From the NCBI RefSeq assembly GCF_014839835.1, contig NC_071613.1, forward strand, positions 1,488,671 through 1,552,670: a DNA stretch of 64,000 bases, written 5' to 3'. The DNA comes from Dryobates pubescens. Lineage: Eukaryota > Chordata > Aves > Piciformes > Picidae. The translations under genes and the position numbers were made by a program. The notes beneath the pieces are model-generated. The model had not been told where the DNA came from, ran no database searches, and was given only the letters and a program-made list of their open reading frames with translations. Below, one piece after another: positions 12,637 through 23,102 of the stretch; positions within the stretch are counted from its first letter, which is position 1, and each line of letters starts with the position of its first letter.

Positions 12637-12712
12637 GCCCAGCTAGCTCAGTTGGTAGAGCATGAGACTCTTAATCTCAGGGTTGTGGGTTTGAGCCCCA
12701 TGTTGGGCGCCA
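12637..12712 (+). tRNA. tRNA-Lys(CTT) sequence with encoded CCA, attached to an LTR; not a normal gene
   Basis: Positions 12637-12709 fold as a full lysine tRNA: acceptor stem GCCCAGC/GTTGGGC, D arm GCTCAGTTGGTAGAGC, anticodon loop CTCTTAA (anticodon CTT) and T arm GTGGG-TTTGAGC-CCCAT. They are followed by a genomic CCA (12710-12712). Eukaryotic tRNA genes do not normally encode CCA. The sequence lies inside the integrase region of a provirus and is separated by 16 bp from a complete LTR (12729-13251). Seen from that LTR it is a primer-binding site whose match extends over the entire tRNA. I therefore read it as a reverse-transcribed tRNA primer rather than a host gene. A retroposed tRNA is the main alternative. 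Confidence 0.7.
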
Positions 12713-12728
12713 ATAAAAAAAAAAGGAG

Positions 12729-13251
12729 TGTGGTGGTTTGAAAGGAAAGGCTCTGCTTTCCCTCCCCCACTGAGAAAGAGACCACGGCTAAACCCAGTCA
12801 GAGAAATGAGATATTTTACAAGGAAACAGATTATATGTGACACAACAAATACAGGTATTTTACAATATATACAGGAATATACAGCAAATGAACTCAACCA
12901 GAAACCAGACCCCCACAGAGGGGGCTTCCCCCTGTGCCCCCTTCACCCCCCTACCTCCCTTCTCCCCCAAAAGAGGTAGAAAAGAGATGTGGACGGTTAA
13001 CAGGGCAGGAAAGGAAGAAAGGCCTGGTACAGGAGTTAGTATCTTATCTTAGTTGGCCAGAATCCCAGAAGCAGATCCAGCCGAGAGGGACAGCGAAGGA
13101 AGGAAGACTGAGAGAAAGTCCCAGATACCCTGGGTCTAACAATCTCACCTCCCACAATCCTACCAATGAAATTCGTTTAGAATACCAAAATATTTTACAA
13201 ACATTTAGCCAGTGTGCCCCTTTCTTAAAGGCACAGCGTCAAACGGCCACA
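12729..13251 (-). mobile_element. LTR (family B) joined to a tRNA-Lys copy, nested in the provirus
   Basis: A 523-bp LTR. On the minus strand it starts TGTGGCCGTTTGACGC and ends TTTCAAACCACCACA, so it has TG…CA ends. It is followed on the minus strand by a 16-bp spacer (CTCC, then a T run) and TGGCGCCCAACATGGGGC, the perfect complement of the tRNA-Lys 3' end. The match goes on through the whole tRNA. No internal viral region or second LTR is present. Integrase-like sequence of the host provirus begins immediately on both sides. I see no clear short target duplication. Confidence 0.8.
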
Positions 13252-13741
13252 CCATTGTAGTGCTCTATCTTTCCCAAAGCTGGTGCATGGTAGGGGGTAT
13301 GATATATCCACTGCATACCATGTTCTTTGGCCCAGTTGCATATAAGGTTATTCCATAAATGGGTTCCATAATATGATTCAATTCTCTCTGGAGTACCATG
13401 CCTCTCCAGGACCAGAATGGTGTTATGGGCATTTGGGACTGGATATGTCTCCAGCCATCCAGTGCTTGCCTCTACTATTGTCAGCACAAATGGCTTACCA
13501 TGGCAAGTTCAGGGAAGGGTGATGCAGTCAATCTCCCATGCCTCTCCATAGATATATTTCAACCATCGTCCCCCCTACCACAAAGGTTTCACCTTGCTTT
13601 ATAGCAGCACGTATTCTACAGTCATGAATAACCTGTGCTATAGCATCCATAGGTATATCCACTGATCTGTTGTGTGCCCATTGGTACGTGGTATCTCTTC
13701 CTTGGTGACCAGAAGAATGTTTTGATTGGAGTAACTTAATG

Positions 13742-15105
13742 AGGTGGGAATTATAAAGATATAGTTGTCTTTATTTTTCCCCAAAGCCCCACCCCAAAAC
13801 CATGCACAAAACTAGGTAAGATTTATTTACAGGTTCTGTTTGGTCAAGAATTCCACAAGGATGCTTATGGGCAATTTTGGTTCCATTTAGAGAATTCAGA
13901 AAATGGAAAAGGGTAAGCCACAAAGATAACTTTACCCCACTTAGAAAATCAGAGGCAAGCCAGGACCCTAGGGAAAATCTGAGAGTGCCAGATTTTACTC
14001 ATGAGGGTGAAGTGGAAACTTGGAGATGGTCTCTGGATCTCTCCGTAGTGGCCGCCTCCGGAGCTGTAAATTTATAATCTGGTTTGTGGATCCCGTGGCA
14101 TAAATCCAAATAAAATGGAAACCGCCAAAGTAAAATTGTCTCCAGACACGGCTCCCACGTGGCAAAACCCATGGAGCGGCGCGGCCTTAGCGGCGCAAGA
14201 AGAGCCTTACTGCTGGTGTGTTTCCAGTGAACAGCTGCAGATTACGGCAGAGGCAGGCTTGCTCCAGCAGGGTAGGGAGCCCAGGGTGTGCAGGTCCTGG
14301 GGGAAGTCAGGTCCGGGTGCTGCAGACTAATCTCTCCAATTCCGAATCAAACAAATCTAACGAATCCCCAAACAAGTCCCTGTGCGCTTTCTGGTCACTC
14401 TGTGTAAGATCTTCCCTAGACAGTGTGTCCAGTGCCAAAATACGCCGGGTGCGAAGAACCCAGCCAGTCCCAATCCCAGATCCCAGCGCAGGCTTTTCCA
14501 CAAGTGAATACACATGTGGGACTTTAGCTACCGGCAGAAGGAAAGGACGCCTCTTTACTTTCCCCCATTCAAGCCCACAGGGGAAGAGGAAAGGAATTTC
14601 ATCCCTTTGTCTTCCCCCATTCAAACCTCCGCAGCTGGAGGCGGGGTGTTGTAGTTTAAGCTTTCTTCCTGGAGCCCAAAAAGCTCAGCAGAGCAGATTT
14701 AGGTTGCCTCCTCTCTCCCCTTTCCTAGTAGGGAAAAGTAAATCAGGCAGAAGGAGAAGAGAGAGGTAAAACTACGAAAGAGCAGTCTTGAATCAATTTG
14801 GAAGTAAAAGGGTAAGTTTAACAACGTATAAATGGCATTTGAGTAAAAGGAAGGTTACAAAGATACAAGGAAAAGGGATAAATAAAAATATATAGAAAAC
14901 CAGATGCAGCTGGCAAAGGATTCTCTGGATATAAGATGGATTCTCTTTAGATGCAGTTGCCTTAGGTGTCTGGAACAGCGTGGAACAGGCCAGAGCACAC
15001 GGTTAACAGTTAACAGCAACAGTGTCAGCAAGCCAAGGGGCAGGAAATTACCCCCTCTTAAACAGGCTTGTGGACAGGAAGTGGGAGTGAAATAAACTTT
15101 GACCA
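13742..15105 (-). mobile_element. LTR-element piece (family G) inserted in the provirus
   Basis: About 1.35 kb between integrase-like and RNase H-like sequence of the provirus does not belong to either. An LTR is visible at 14646-15063 (minus strand TGTTTAAGAGGGGG to TTAAACTACAACA). Its layout is distantly similar to the provirus LTR (matching AGGGAAAAG, TTGAA…GGAAG and AAAACCAGA blocks), with a TATA-like TATAAAT. The remaining 900 bp, downstream of it on the minus strand, are GC-richer and look like a leader region with no recognised gene. No second LTR is seen, so the piece is incomplete. The outer ends are approximate. Confidence 0.6.
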
Positions 15106-15109
15106 GGTC

Positions 15110-16920
15110 TCTCTGGCTCTGCTTTTAGGTATATGTGCATCTATGTGCTGTACCTTTACTGGCATTTTGTTCAGAGGGCTAGCAATATCTTGCCACAGGT
15201 CAGCAGCCCAAATAGGTTTCCCTTTTTGCTGGCAACAATTCCATTTCCATTCCTTCAGCCACCCTCAAAAGGTATTTGTACAATCCATGAATCAGAGTGG
15301 AGGTAAAGGACTGGCCACTTCTCCTGTTCAGCTATGTCCAGGGCCAGCTGAGTGTCTTTTACCTTGGCAAATTGGCTTGACTTCCTTTCTCCATCCCTTG
15401 CTTCTGCAACTCTCCATATAGGACTCCAAATAGCAGCTTTCCATCTCTGCTTACCTCCTACAAGATGGCAGGATCCATCTGTGAACAAAGCATTGTTCTT
15501 TTCATTATCAGAAAGATCATTGTATGGGGATGCTTCCTCAGCACAAGTCACTGCTTCCTCTGGTGGCATTCCAAAGTTGGGCCAGTTGGTAGTCACCTCC
15601 ACAATGCCAGGGCATTCAAGGCTCCCTATTCAAGCTTGCTGGGTTATCAGAGCCATCCACTTATGCCAAGTGGCATCCATTGCATGGTGTGGAGATGCAC
15701 CTTTCCCTTTAAATAAACATCCAGGTCAGAACTGGTAGTCTGAGTGCCCGAAAGAGCTGTGACTTGATTCCTGTCACCTCAGAAGCACCTCAAACTCTCT
15801 CATAGGCAGACAGAATTTCCTTTTCTGCTGGAGTATGATTGGTCTCTGAGCCTTTGTATCCCTGGCTCCAGAATCCAAGTAAGTGACTTTGTGTCTCCCC
15901 TGGTGCCTTCTGCCACAGGCTCCAGGTCAGACCGTTTTCACTGGCAGCAGTATAAAGTACATTCTCAATTTCTGTTCCTGTTCAGAGAGGTCCCAAAGCC
16001 ATAGCATGGACTGTTTCTCATTTTATCTGGTCAAAGGCTGATTGTTACTCAGGTCCCCATTCAAAATTATTCCTCTTTCGGGTTATGTCCTAGAGAGGTT
16101 TCACAAACTGACTACATCTGGGAATATGCATCCTCAAAAATGCTACCACTCCCAAGAGGGCTTGTATTTCCTTCTTGTTAGTGGGTTGCACCATGGTAGC
16201 TATCTTACTCACCACATCCAGAGGGATGTGACAATGCCCACCTTGCCACCACACTCCCAAACCCAGCTTCCAACAGAATGTCAATTATCTTACACTTCTC
16301 AAAGACTTTCTCTGCTGTGTTACCCCATACAATGATGTCATCAATGTACTGCAGATGTTCTGGAGCTCCACCCTTCTCCAGTGAAGTTTGGATCACTCCA
16401 TGGCAGATTATCACAGTGTTTCCACCCCTGGAGCAGTTGATTCCAGGTGTACTGGGTGCCACTCCAAGTGAAAGCAAATTGCAGTGTGCACTATTCTGCT
16501 ATGGGAATAAAGCATTAGCAATGTCTATTGTGGCACAGCATTTAGCCTCCTTGGATTCCAGTTCATACTGGAGTTCCAATATGCCTGGTACCGCTGTGCT
16601 GATTGGAGGTGCGACTTTGTTCAGGCTGTGGTGAGCTATTGTCAGCCTCCATTCACCATCTGGCTTCCACACTGGCCATATTGGACTGTTGAAGGGTGAG
16701 TGAGTCTTGTGGATGACCTTTTGACTCTCTAGTCCATGGGTCAATTGATGTATGGGGAGCAGGGAGTCTCTCTTGGTTCGGTATCGCCTGCAGTGTACAG
16801 TACGAGAAGCAGTTGGTAGTTTCACATCCTGCAGGTGTGTCTGCAGGGTTGTCTGAGAGGTTTGGTGCAGCAGACAGCTGGTCTCTGCCTTCAGTCTCCA
16901 CAGCTGCAATCACAAAAGCC
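15110..16920 (-). pseudogene. Reverse transcriptase and RNase H region of the provirus (fossil)
   Basis: The minus strand shows the RT active-site motif YIDD followed by IIVWG, the upstream WPVWKPDGEWRLT block and, further along, the RNase H motif FTDGSC with SSQFAKVKDTQLALDIAEQE. These blocks are characteristic of class III (ERVL) pol. The region is broken in several places. Confidence 0.85.
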
Positions 16921-16933
16921 CACTTACTCCCTT

Positions 16934-17170
16934 TTAGGTCCTTGAAGTTTCCCTCCCACAGAAAGTCAATACCAAGGATGCAAGGAACATTGTCACCTCG
17001 TTGTGTTTCTCCCAATCATTCCCAGTCAGGCTTATTTCAGCTTGCAATGCAGGCAACTCTTGGGACCCTCCTGTAACTCTTGATATGGTTATGGATTCTG
17101 CCCCTCTATGACTCGAAGGTATCAGGGTGCATTGTGCCCCTGTTTCCATTAGGGCTTGGTACTTTCGTAC
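16934..17170 (-). pseudogene. Protease region of the provirus (fossil)
   Basis: A short aspartic-protease-like stretch with the TGAQCTL motif lies between gag and RT in the expected order. The region is decayed. Confidence 0.6.
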
Positions 17171-17254
17171 TTGTAAAGTGCCAGGCCATCTAACAAATAC
17201 ATCCCAGTAGACTCTGTTGTCCCTCTCCTCCTCCTGGCTGGAGGCAGGCCCCCC

Positions 17255-18760
17255 CTAATGCTGAGCATGGTGTCCACAGGTAACACACAGACTTGTGTCA
17301 CTGCCAGAGCCATCTCTTCTATTTACATTTGTCTCCGAGGACCTTCTACATGGTTGAATGGAATTTCCTTGGGAAACTGAGGCAGGCACTCTCCTAGAAG
17401 AATTACCTCTATTGCTGCCCCCTTGCAGTTCCCTTACTCTCACCCAGAGAGCAGAGGTGGGTTGGCCATGCCACCTGTCCATGTTCCCACTGTGGTCACA
17501 TAAGATTCTCCACAATGACCTTCATGTTTGCCTTTGTCTAGCTTGAGCTGGTCTCCTAGGGGGATGTCTCTTTCTAATAGCTGAGACATGAATCCATTCA
17601 GAAGGGGAAAGGGAGGTGTTATTCCCCTTCTCCAATCTGGACATGGATGCATTCGGCTCCTTTATGTCTTCAGCCATAGCCTCTGTGGCTAAGACCAATG
17701 CAAAGCATGAAACACTGTCTTCAAATTGCCTTAGTTGGTGGGCAAAGTCACTGACAGTATGGGGGTTTCCCCCATCTCCTCCCAAGTTCCTACCTCCCAA
17801 TGTATGGGCATATGTAGGAGGAGCACAAAGAATAAGCTTCCTTAAGAGAGACCTCTGCATAGGGATCTCATCAGGGTCCAAAGGGAGCTGACCATCTCCA
17901 TGAATTACTTCTCTCACAGCCATCTCTCTTAAACACTTAATGCACTGCTCTATGATGATCCACTTTGAAGGGTGCCACAGCATAGCGTCTTTGGAAGGAT
18001 AACAATGCTTTACAGCAGCAAGAAGACATGCCCAGTGGGCGTGGATTCCATCAAGCCTTCCTGTATGCTTATCAATACCCCCATCTCTGGACATGGATCC
18101 CAGCTGCTTGCTTCTCTGTTGTCGAGTTTGAGGGTCTCTGCACCTCTATCCCAGCATCTTAATAGCCAGGTCATCGCTGTCCCCCCGTGTAAAGTCTTGT
18201 CTGAGATGCCTCAGCTCCTGTCCGGGCACAGACATTGCCATCACCTCCCTGTCTGAATCGCTGCCATCTGCTGGCCATTGCTGAGGAGTGCCTGGCCCCT
18301 GAGGAGTGCCTGCTTCCACTTCATTGTCTGAGGCATCTTTAACCGGCCTGGTTTTAATAGGCTTTTTCTGCCAGTAACTGGAATGAGGCAAGCTGTAGCA
18401 GAAGCAGCTGGGGACAGGGAAGACATGGCCAGAACGGCAGGAGCAGCCGGCACTGGCACTGCCAGGCTGGCGCCACCACTGCCGGCAGTGCAGTGGGGAA
18501 CGCAGCCCCTCCACCCGCAGCTGGAGCCGTGCGAGCCGTGGCGGAAACTGCACCGTAAGCCGCACCGGGAGCGGCTGCAGCCAAAGCCGTGGCCCCCGTG
18601 TTGTTGCTGCGGGCGGGAAAGCTCGCCCCCCACCCCCGCTGTCATCGCTACTGTGCTGCCAGCACCGTCGGGGATAGGGAGCCCTTTAAGGGCCAGAGCA
18701 GCTAAAACCCATCAAGGCATAATGTTAGAAAGACATTCAAGCATAGTGGGAAAATAAATG
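17255..18760 (-). pseudogene. gag region of the provirus (fossil)
   Basis: Minus-strand frames upstream of the protease encode an Ala/Pro/Gly-rich N-terminal part (about 18250-18700), a capsid-like middle (about 17520-18100) and a small Cys/His knuckle-like stretch near 17260-17300. Assignment rests on position and composition more than on strong similarity. The region is decayed. Confidence 0.6.
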
Positions 18761-19052
18761 CATAATGCCAACTCTCCATCTGCCTCTGGGAGGCCAAATT
18801 AGTAGTAAACCTTATTAGTAACGTTCCCCCTGCAGCTGGCACCCATGAAATGCATCCTAAGAAGGTGACCAGGCATACCCTTCAGCCATTGCATCCCCCA
18901 GTTAAAAACAAACCAAAGCACATGGTAATACACAGAGGAAGGCAGCCACTTATAAAAGAAAAAACTGAAACCATGAAATGCCAGAGTCAACAGAAACTGC
19001 AGTTTGAAACTTCCAATTCTTTTTTCCCAACCAAAGAAGATACTGTTTTGTA

Positions 19053-19080
19053 TTCAAGCCCCATGTTTATAGGGCACCAA
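19053..19080 (-). other. Degenerate tRNA-Lys primer-binding site of the provirus
   Basis: Thirteen bases after the 5' LTR end the minus strand reads TGGTGCCC, then AAACATGGGGCTTGAA after a short gap. This matches the complement of the tRNA-Lys 3' end (TGGCGCCCAACATGGGG) with a few changes. The spacer length is similar to that of LTR family B. Confidence 0.6.
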
Positions 19081-19092
19081 TTAATTCTGTCC

Positions 19093-19534
19093 TGGTTTGA
19101 GCTTCCAGGGCTAAAACCCACTGGGCAGAATTGTAGGATACACACACACCCCTCTTCCCCCATAGGGAAAAGATAGGCAGGGGAAGGTAAAAGGGTAAAC
19201 AAAAAGACTTGAACCTAATTGGAAGTTTAAAAAAGTAATTCTAACAAAAAATAAAAGGTATTAAGGCAAAAGGGATGTACATAGATATTGGGGAAGGGAA
19301 ATGGATACAGAAGTATATACAAAACCAGAATCAGCAATGGAGTAGGCCTGGCCAGCTCCCAGTCAGCGAGAAGCTGCCCACCACACAGCAAAAGCAAAAG
19401 CAAGAGAGAACTCTGCAGCATTTCCTGCCTCTTCAACAGAGGGTATGCAGGGAAGGGAATAACATGATCCTTTGTCACCCCCTGGGTGGGGTTTTCCACG
19501 CTAGCATCCAGCAATTAACCCTTAACCTACAACA
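19093..19534 (-). repeat. 5' LTR of the ERVL-like provirus
   Basis: 442 bp, paired with 11540-11978. It includes a CACACACACCC microsatellite variant absent from the other copy. Confidence 0.9.
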
Positions 19535-19565
19535 CCCCCCTGGTCAGAGCCAATATCCTAAAACG

Positions 19566-19925
19566 TCCCTCCCCAGCTTTCTTGCAGCCTCCCTTCAGAT
19601 ACTGGAAGGCCACAGGAAGGTCTCCTCAGAGCCTTCTCTTCTCCAGACTGAACAGCCCCAACTCCCTCAGTCTGTCCTCATAGAGAGGAGCTCCAGCCCT
19701 CTGCTTGTCCTTGTGGCCCTTCTCTGGACACATTCCAGCACCTCCAGATCCTTCCTGTAACAGGATTTCCATAACTGCACACAGTGCTCCAGGTGGGGTC
19801 TCATGAGAGCGGTGTAGAGGGGGAGAATCACCTCCCTTGACCTGCTGGCTATGCTTCTCTTGATGCAGCCCAGGATACAGTTTGCTTTCTGTGCTGCAAG
19901 TGGACACTGGCAGCTCAAACTGAGC
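19566..19925 (-). mobile_element. CR1 LINE fragment, older subfamily
   Basis: On the minus strand it encodes the ORF2 C-terminal block ([38 protein letters not shown]) and part of the following region, about 80-85% like the younger copies by eye. It begins just outside the provirus end, so the provirus landed next to or inside an older CR1. Confidence 0.85.
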
Positions 19926-20937
19926 ATATCTCTGCTAATTGCAGCTTGGAGAAAGAAGAGCAACTCATGCTCAGTTTCTTCCCATGGAGCAATTAGACAT
20001 GCTGGCACATGAAGAAAATACCTGGCAGCCTCTTCTGGGCCAAGAGCCAGGATTACTTTGTGCCTAGCCTGCAAGGAAGAGCTTGCAAAAATCGTCTTCC
20101 TCAGGGATCCACAGGGAAGGAGTTACTTTGTTCAGGAATCTTTGTGCAAGCCTGTGCTCTGAGCAGGTTTCATGCATGAGTGGGTAGCAGGTAACATCTG
20201 TGGGAACCAAGAGTTGGCAGATAAAAAGAACATGAGACTGACCTTCAGAGTACAGGGGAGAATGCAGGGTAATGGAAAACTGTATCGTGGAGGTATGGGA
20301 AAAGCAGGCTGGGAAGCCACCTATGAGAGTGAAAGGAAGAGTGTGATTAATAAACAGATGAATCTGAAGGCCAGTAAGTAGGATGTGGGAAGGGAAGTAA
20401 ATAATGTAAACATCTTCTAATAAATTAGAGATTGCTTGCAGGGTGATGTCATTTGTTCACCTCTGGCAAGTGACCACCTCTCCCCAAGCTCGCATGAGTG
20501 AGTTTGTATTTCAGCACAGGCCATGGGGATTTGAGGTATCAGAAGTGATGGTCCCCGCAAACAGCAGGCTCACAATTGTGCTACAGGCAGGGCAGCAGGC
20601 AGAACTGCTGTGAAAACAAGGTGGTTTCAAGATACCTTGCCTAGTAGCAAGGTGGGGGACTAAAAACATGATTCAAGGGGGAAAACAATTTAAAAGGAGC
20701 CCATTGAATGAGCATGTTCAAGGATGGTAGTTCCCCAGCTACTTAAGAGCACCAACAGCATGGCTTTGTCTCCATCTGCAAAAAGTTTGTTGATGTGACC
20801 TGCATGGTGGTTAGATTCACATAACCTGCTTAATGCAAGACTGAAGCTAAGTCTCCTCAAAAACTCTAGCTCTGCTTTGCGTCTCAGTGCCACCAAAATA
20901 ATGAAGGAACTTATTAGAAACACATACCCTAGAGAGA
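19926..20937. other. Unassigned noncoding sequence
   Basis: About 1 kb between two CR1 fragments. No gene or known repeat is recognised. Confidence 0.4.
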
Positions 20938-21189
20938 TCTCAACAGCTATCTGAAAGGTGGTTGTAGCCAGGTGGGGGTTGGTTTCTTCTCCCAGGCAAC
21001 CAGCACCAGAACAAGGGGACACAGTCTCAAGCTGTGCCAGGGGAAGTTCAGGCTGGGGGTGAGAAGAAAGTTCTTCACAGAAAGAATGATTGGCCATTGG
21101 AATGTGCTGCTCAGGGAGGTGGTGGAGTCACTGTCCCTGAGGGTGTTCAAGAGGGGATTGGACGTGGCACTTGGTGCCATGGTTTAGTA
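20938..21189 (+). mobile_element. CR1 LINE 3' fragment
   Basis: Starts at CTATCTGAAAGGTGGTTGTAG and covers the end of ORF2 ([20 protein letters not shown]…) into the 3' UTR up to GGTGCCATGGTTTAGTAG, without the terminal tail. Confidence 0.88.
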
Positions 21190-21915
21190 GTCAGACAGAG
21201 GGAAACATCTGAACTCCAGTGGCAACCAGTGGCATCAGTCCCTCTTGGGATGGACCTCCAGGTGAGATGGTGGCCTCACTGGAAGCAGCAACAAAGCTCT
21301 CAGCTGGAAGTGATAGAGTCTGGTGTGGGCTCTGGGAGAATTGTTTTGGGGAAAAAAAGGTAAGAATTATGAGCAGAAGAGAATTTCTTACACACTTCCA
21401 TGGATTATATTTTTGAGGGCTTGAATATTCTTTTGAACTATTTCTTGGTTTATTTTGTTGGGTTTTTTCCAAAGTTTTTTCCTATTTAAGCAAAGGCTAC
21501 ATATAGATAAGGACCAAATCTCAGTGGGTTTACCCATAATTGCTTCAGATGTTACAAAATACTTAGAAATTCTTTGGTGGAGAGAGATTCTGTGTGATTA
21601 CATACACCCCTGCCCCCACTATCCACCCTTCCTATGCATGCCACTACTTCTTCCAAGTGGGTTTCTCCCAGCATACAAGAGTGGGATCCAAGGGCAAATT
21701 GCTTGGATTTGAGAACTGTATGCAGAGAAATAATTTTTTTAACCTCCTTTATGCATCATTGTTTTGCTGCCCAGCTCTGACCCCTTACCTCCTACTTTCC
21801 ATCAGATTCTCCCCATTTCTTGTGACTGTGGCCTTTTTCCTATGCAGCTTTCCCAATGGATCTGCACAGGAAGCTTGGACTGCACTAAAAAGCCTGGTTC
21901 ATCATATACAAGGTC

Positions 21916-22457
21916 TGATGGGTTGCACCCATCCTGAAAGCAGGGCGGGGAGGGCTTGTGAGAGCTTTGCCCTCCCTGGAGAGGGTTTTCCCCCTGGGAA
22001 ACTGAGTTAATCAGTTCCACTCCCCCTCCCTGTCCAGCAAGCCTATAAAAAGGAAGACACTGCAGCCATTTGCTCTCCTTTGGCTCCTGCCTTGCCTGGA
22101 TAAGAGGAACTGCTGCTGGCTTCCTGCTTCTCTGCCACGTGGTCAGGCCTGCTCCTCCTCCCTGCTACATCCACGCCTCTTCAAAGGACTCCAAAGGACT
22201 GGTTTTGTATATATATTATTTCCCCATCCATCCTTGTTCCTTACCCTTGTGAACCCTTCCTGTTATTGTTTTATATATATGTATATATATATTAAAGAAA
22301 ATTTTTACCTCTCTACTTCCAAACCAACTCCAAATTATTTCTTGGTAGATTTGCTCCTTCCCCTTTTTTTCCTCTCAATCAGGAAAGAGGAGGGAGGTAT
22401 TCTCAGTCTTGCCCCCATCTGAGCTCTTTAATCCCAGTTAAGGCTCAAACCACCACA
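21916..22457 (+). mobile_element. Solo LTR, family C copy 1
   Basis: 542 bp from TGATGGGTTGCACCC to GCTCAAACCACCACA. It has a TATA box (CCTATAAAAAGG near 22040), an AT microsatellite (about 22265-22290) and an ATTAAA near 22291. It matches 44799-45303 in the opposite orientation, including TTACCCTTGTGAACCCT, CCAAATTATTTCTTGGT and GTTAAGGCTCAAACCACCAC. No internal region is attached. Confidence 0.85.
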
Positions 22458-23102
22458 GAAGGAAAGATAGGAACAGTGTGGAAAAAATTATCTGTGCCAC
22501 ATGGAATTTCAGCATTTCCATCCACATTGTGATCTGATTTATCTGGCTTCCTAGGTGCTCATCTTGTGTACTGGGATGTTTTCCAGCAGTAATGACTACT
22601 GTGAGCCTTTTGTAAACCTCTTTCAAGTCCTAACGTATTGTTTTCCTGTTTCTGCAAGTACAAATATTGATTTATAACTCCTGCTCTTCCAGCAGTAAAC
22701 AGAACACCCTAAGCATCACATCAATACAAGTAAATACTCATACTGAGCATCTTGGGGCTCAAAGAAACTGTGTTCTGAACATGTTACCCACACTATGGAT
22801 AAAGATGGCTGAAATGCTGGGAACTACCCAGGGCAAAACTACCCCAAATATCCCTCAGTGTGCCCTGGTATAATCTAGGAGCCACAGGGTCCAGGGCATC
22901 AGATCACCCTTCCTAGGGTATACAACAGCCTCAGCAGTGAATTCAGCAACTTGCCTCTGTTTCAGCCTCAGGACAGTCACCTCACATGCCACAAAAATAG
23001 TAGCCCAACAAGTCACTTGTGTGTACAGGAGACAAAGAAGAAAAAGGTAATAAATGAGAGTTTCTCCACCTGTTACTCAAATAATAGGGTAGAGCTGTTT
23101 CA
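22458..23102. other. Unassigned noncoding sequence
   Basis: About 640 bp with no recognised gene or repeat. Confidence 0.4.

Larger units (their letters stand above)
12050..13741 (-). pseudogene. Integrase region of the provirus (fossil, interrupted)
   Basis: Both sides of the 12637-13251 insertion are integrase-like. The right part (13252-13741) carries the zinc-binding and catalytic-core similarity, with TGWLETYPVP and KEHGMQWIYHTPYHAP. The left part resembles the C-terminal region of ERVL integrases. The region is decayed. Confidence 0.75.
11540..19534 (-). mobile_element. ERVL-like endogenous retrovirus fossil, two LTRs
   Basis: A provirus about 8 kb long on the minus strand. It is bounded by LTRs of 439 and 442 bp (TGTTGT…AAACCA) that agree at about nine in ten positions by eye, so the insertion is probably many millions of years old. 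Internal parts in minus-strand order are a degenerate lysine-type primer site, gag, protease, reverse transcriptase, RNase H, integrase and a polypurine tract. The RT, RNase H and integrase regions resemble class III (ERVL) elements. No envelope gene is recognised, which is usual for this class. The coding regions are broken in many places, and two other LTR-element pieces (12637-13251 and about 13742-15105) have inserted into it. A C-rich CCCCCCT occurs close to both outer ends and may be the target duplication. Confidence 0.88.

Noticed and set aside
12637-12712. Ordinary functional tRNA-Lys gene
   Set aside because: The fold is good, but CCA is encoded, there is an LTR at primer-site distance, and the sequence interrupts a provirus. 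A primer copy explains all three. Transcription from it cannot be excluded.
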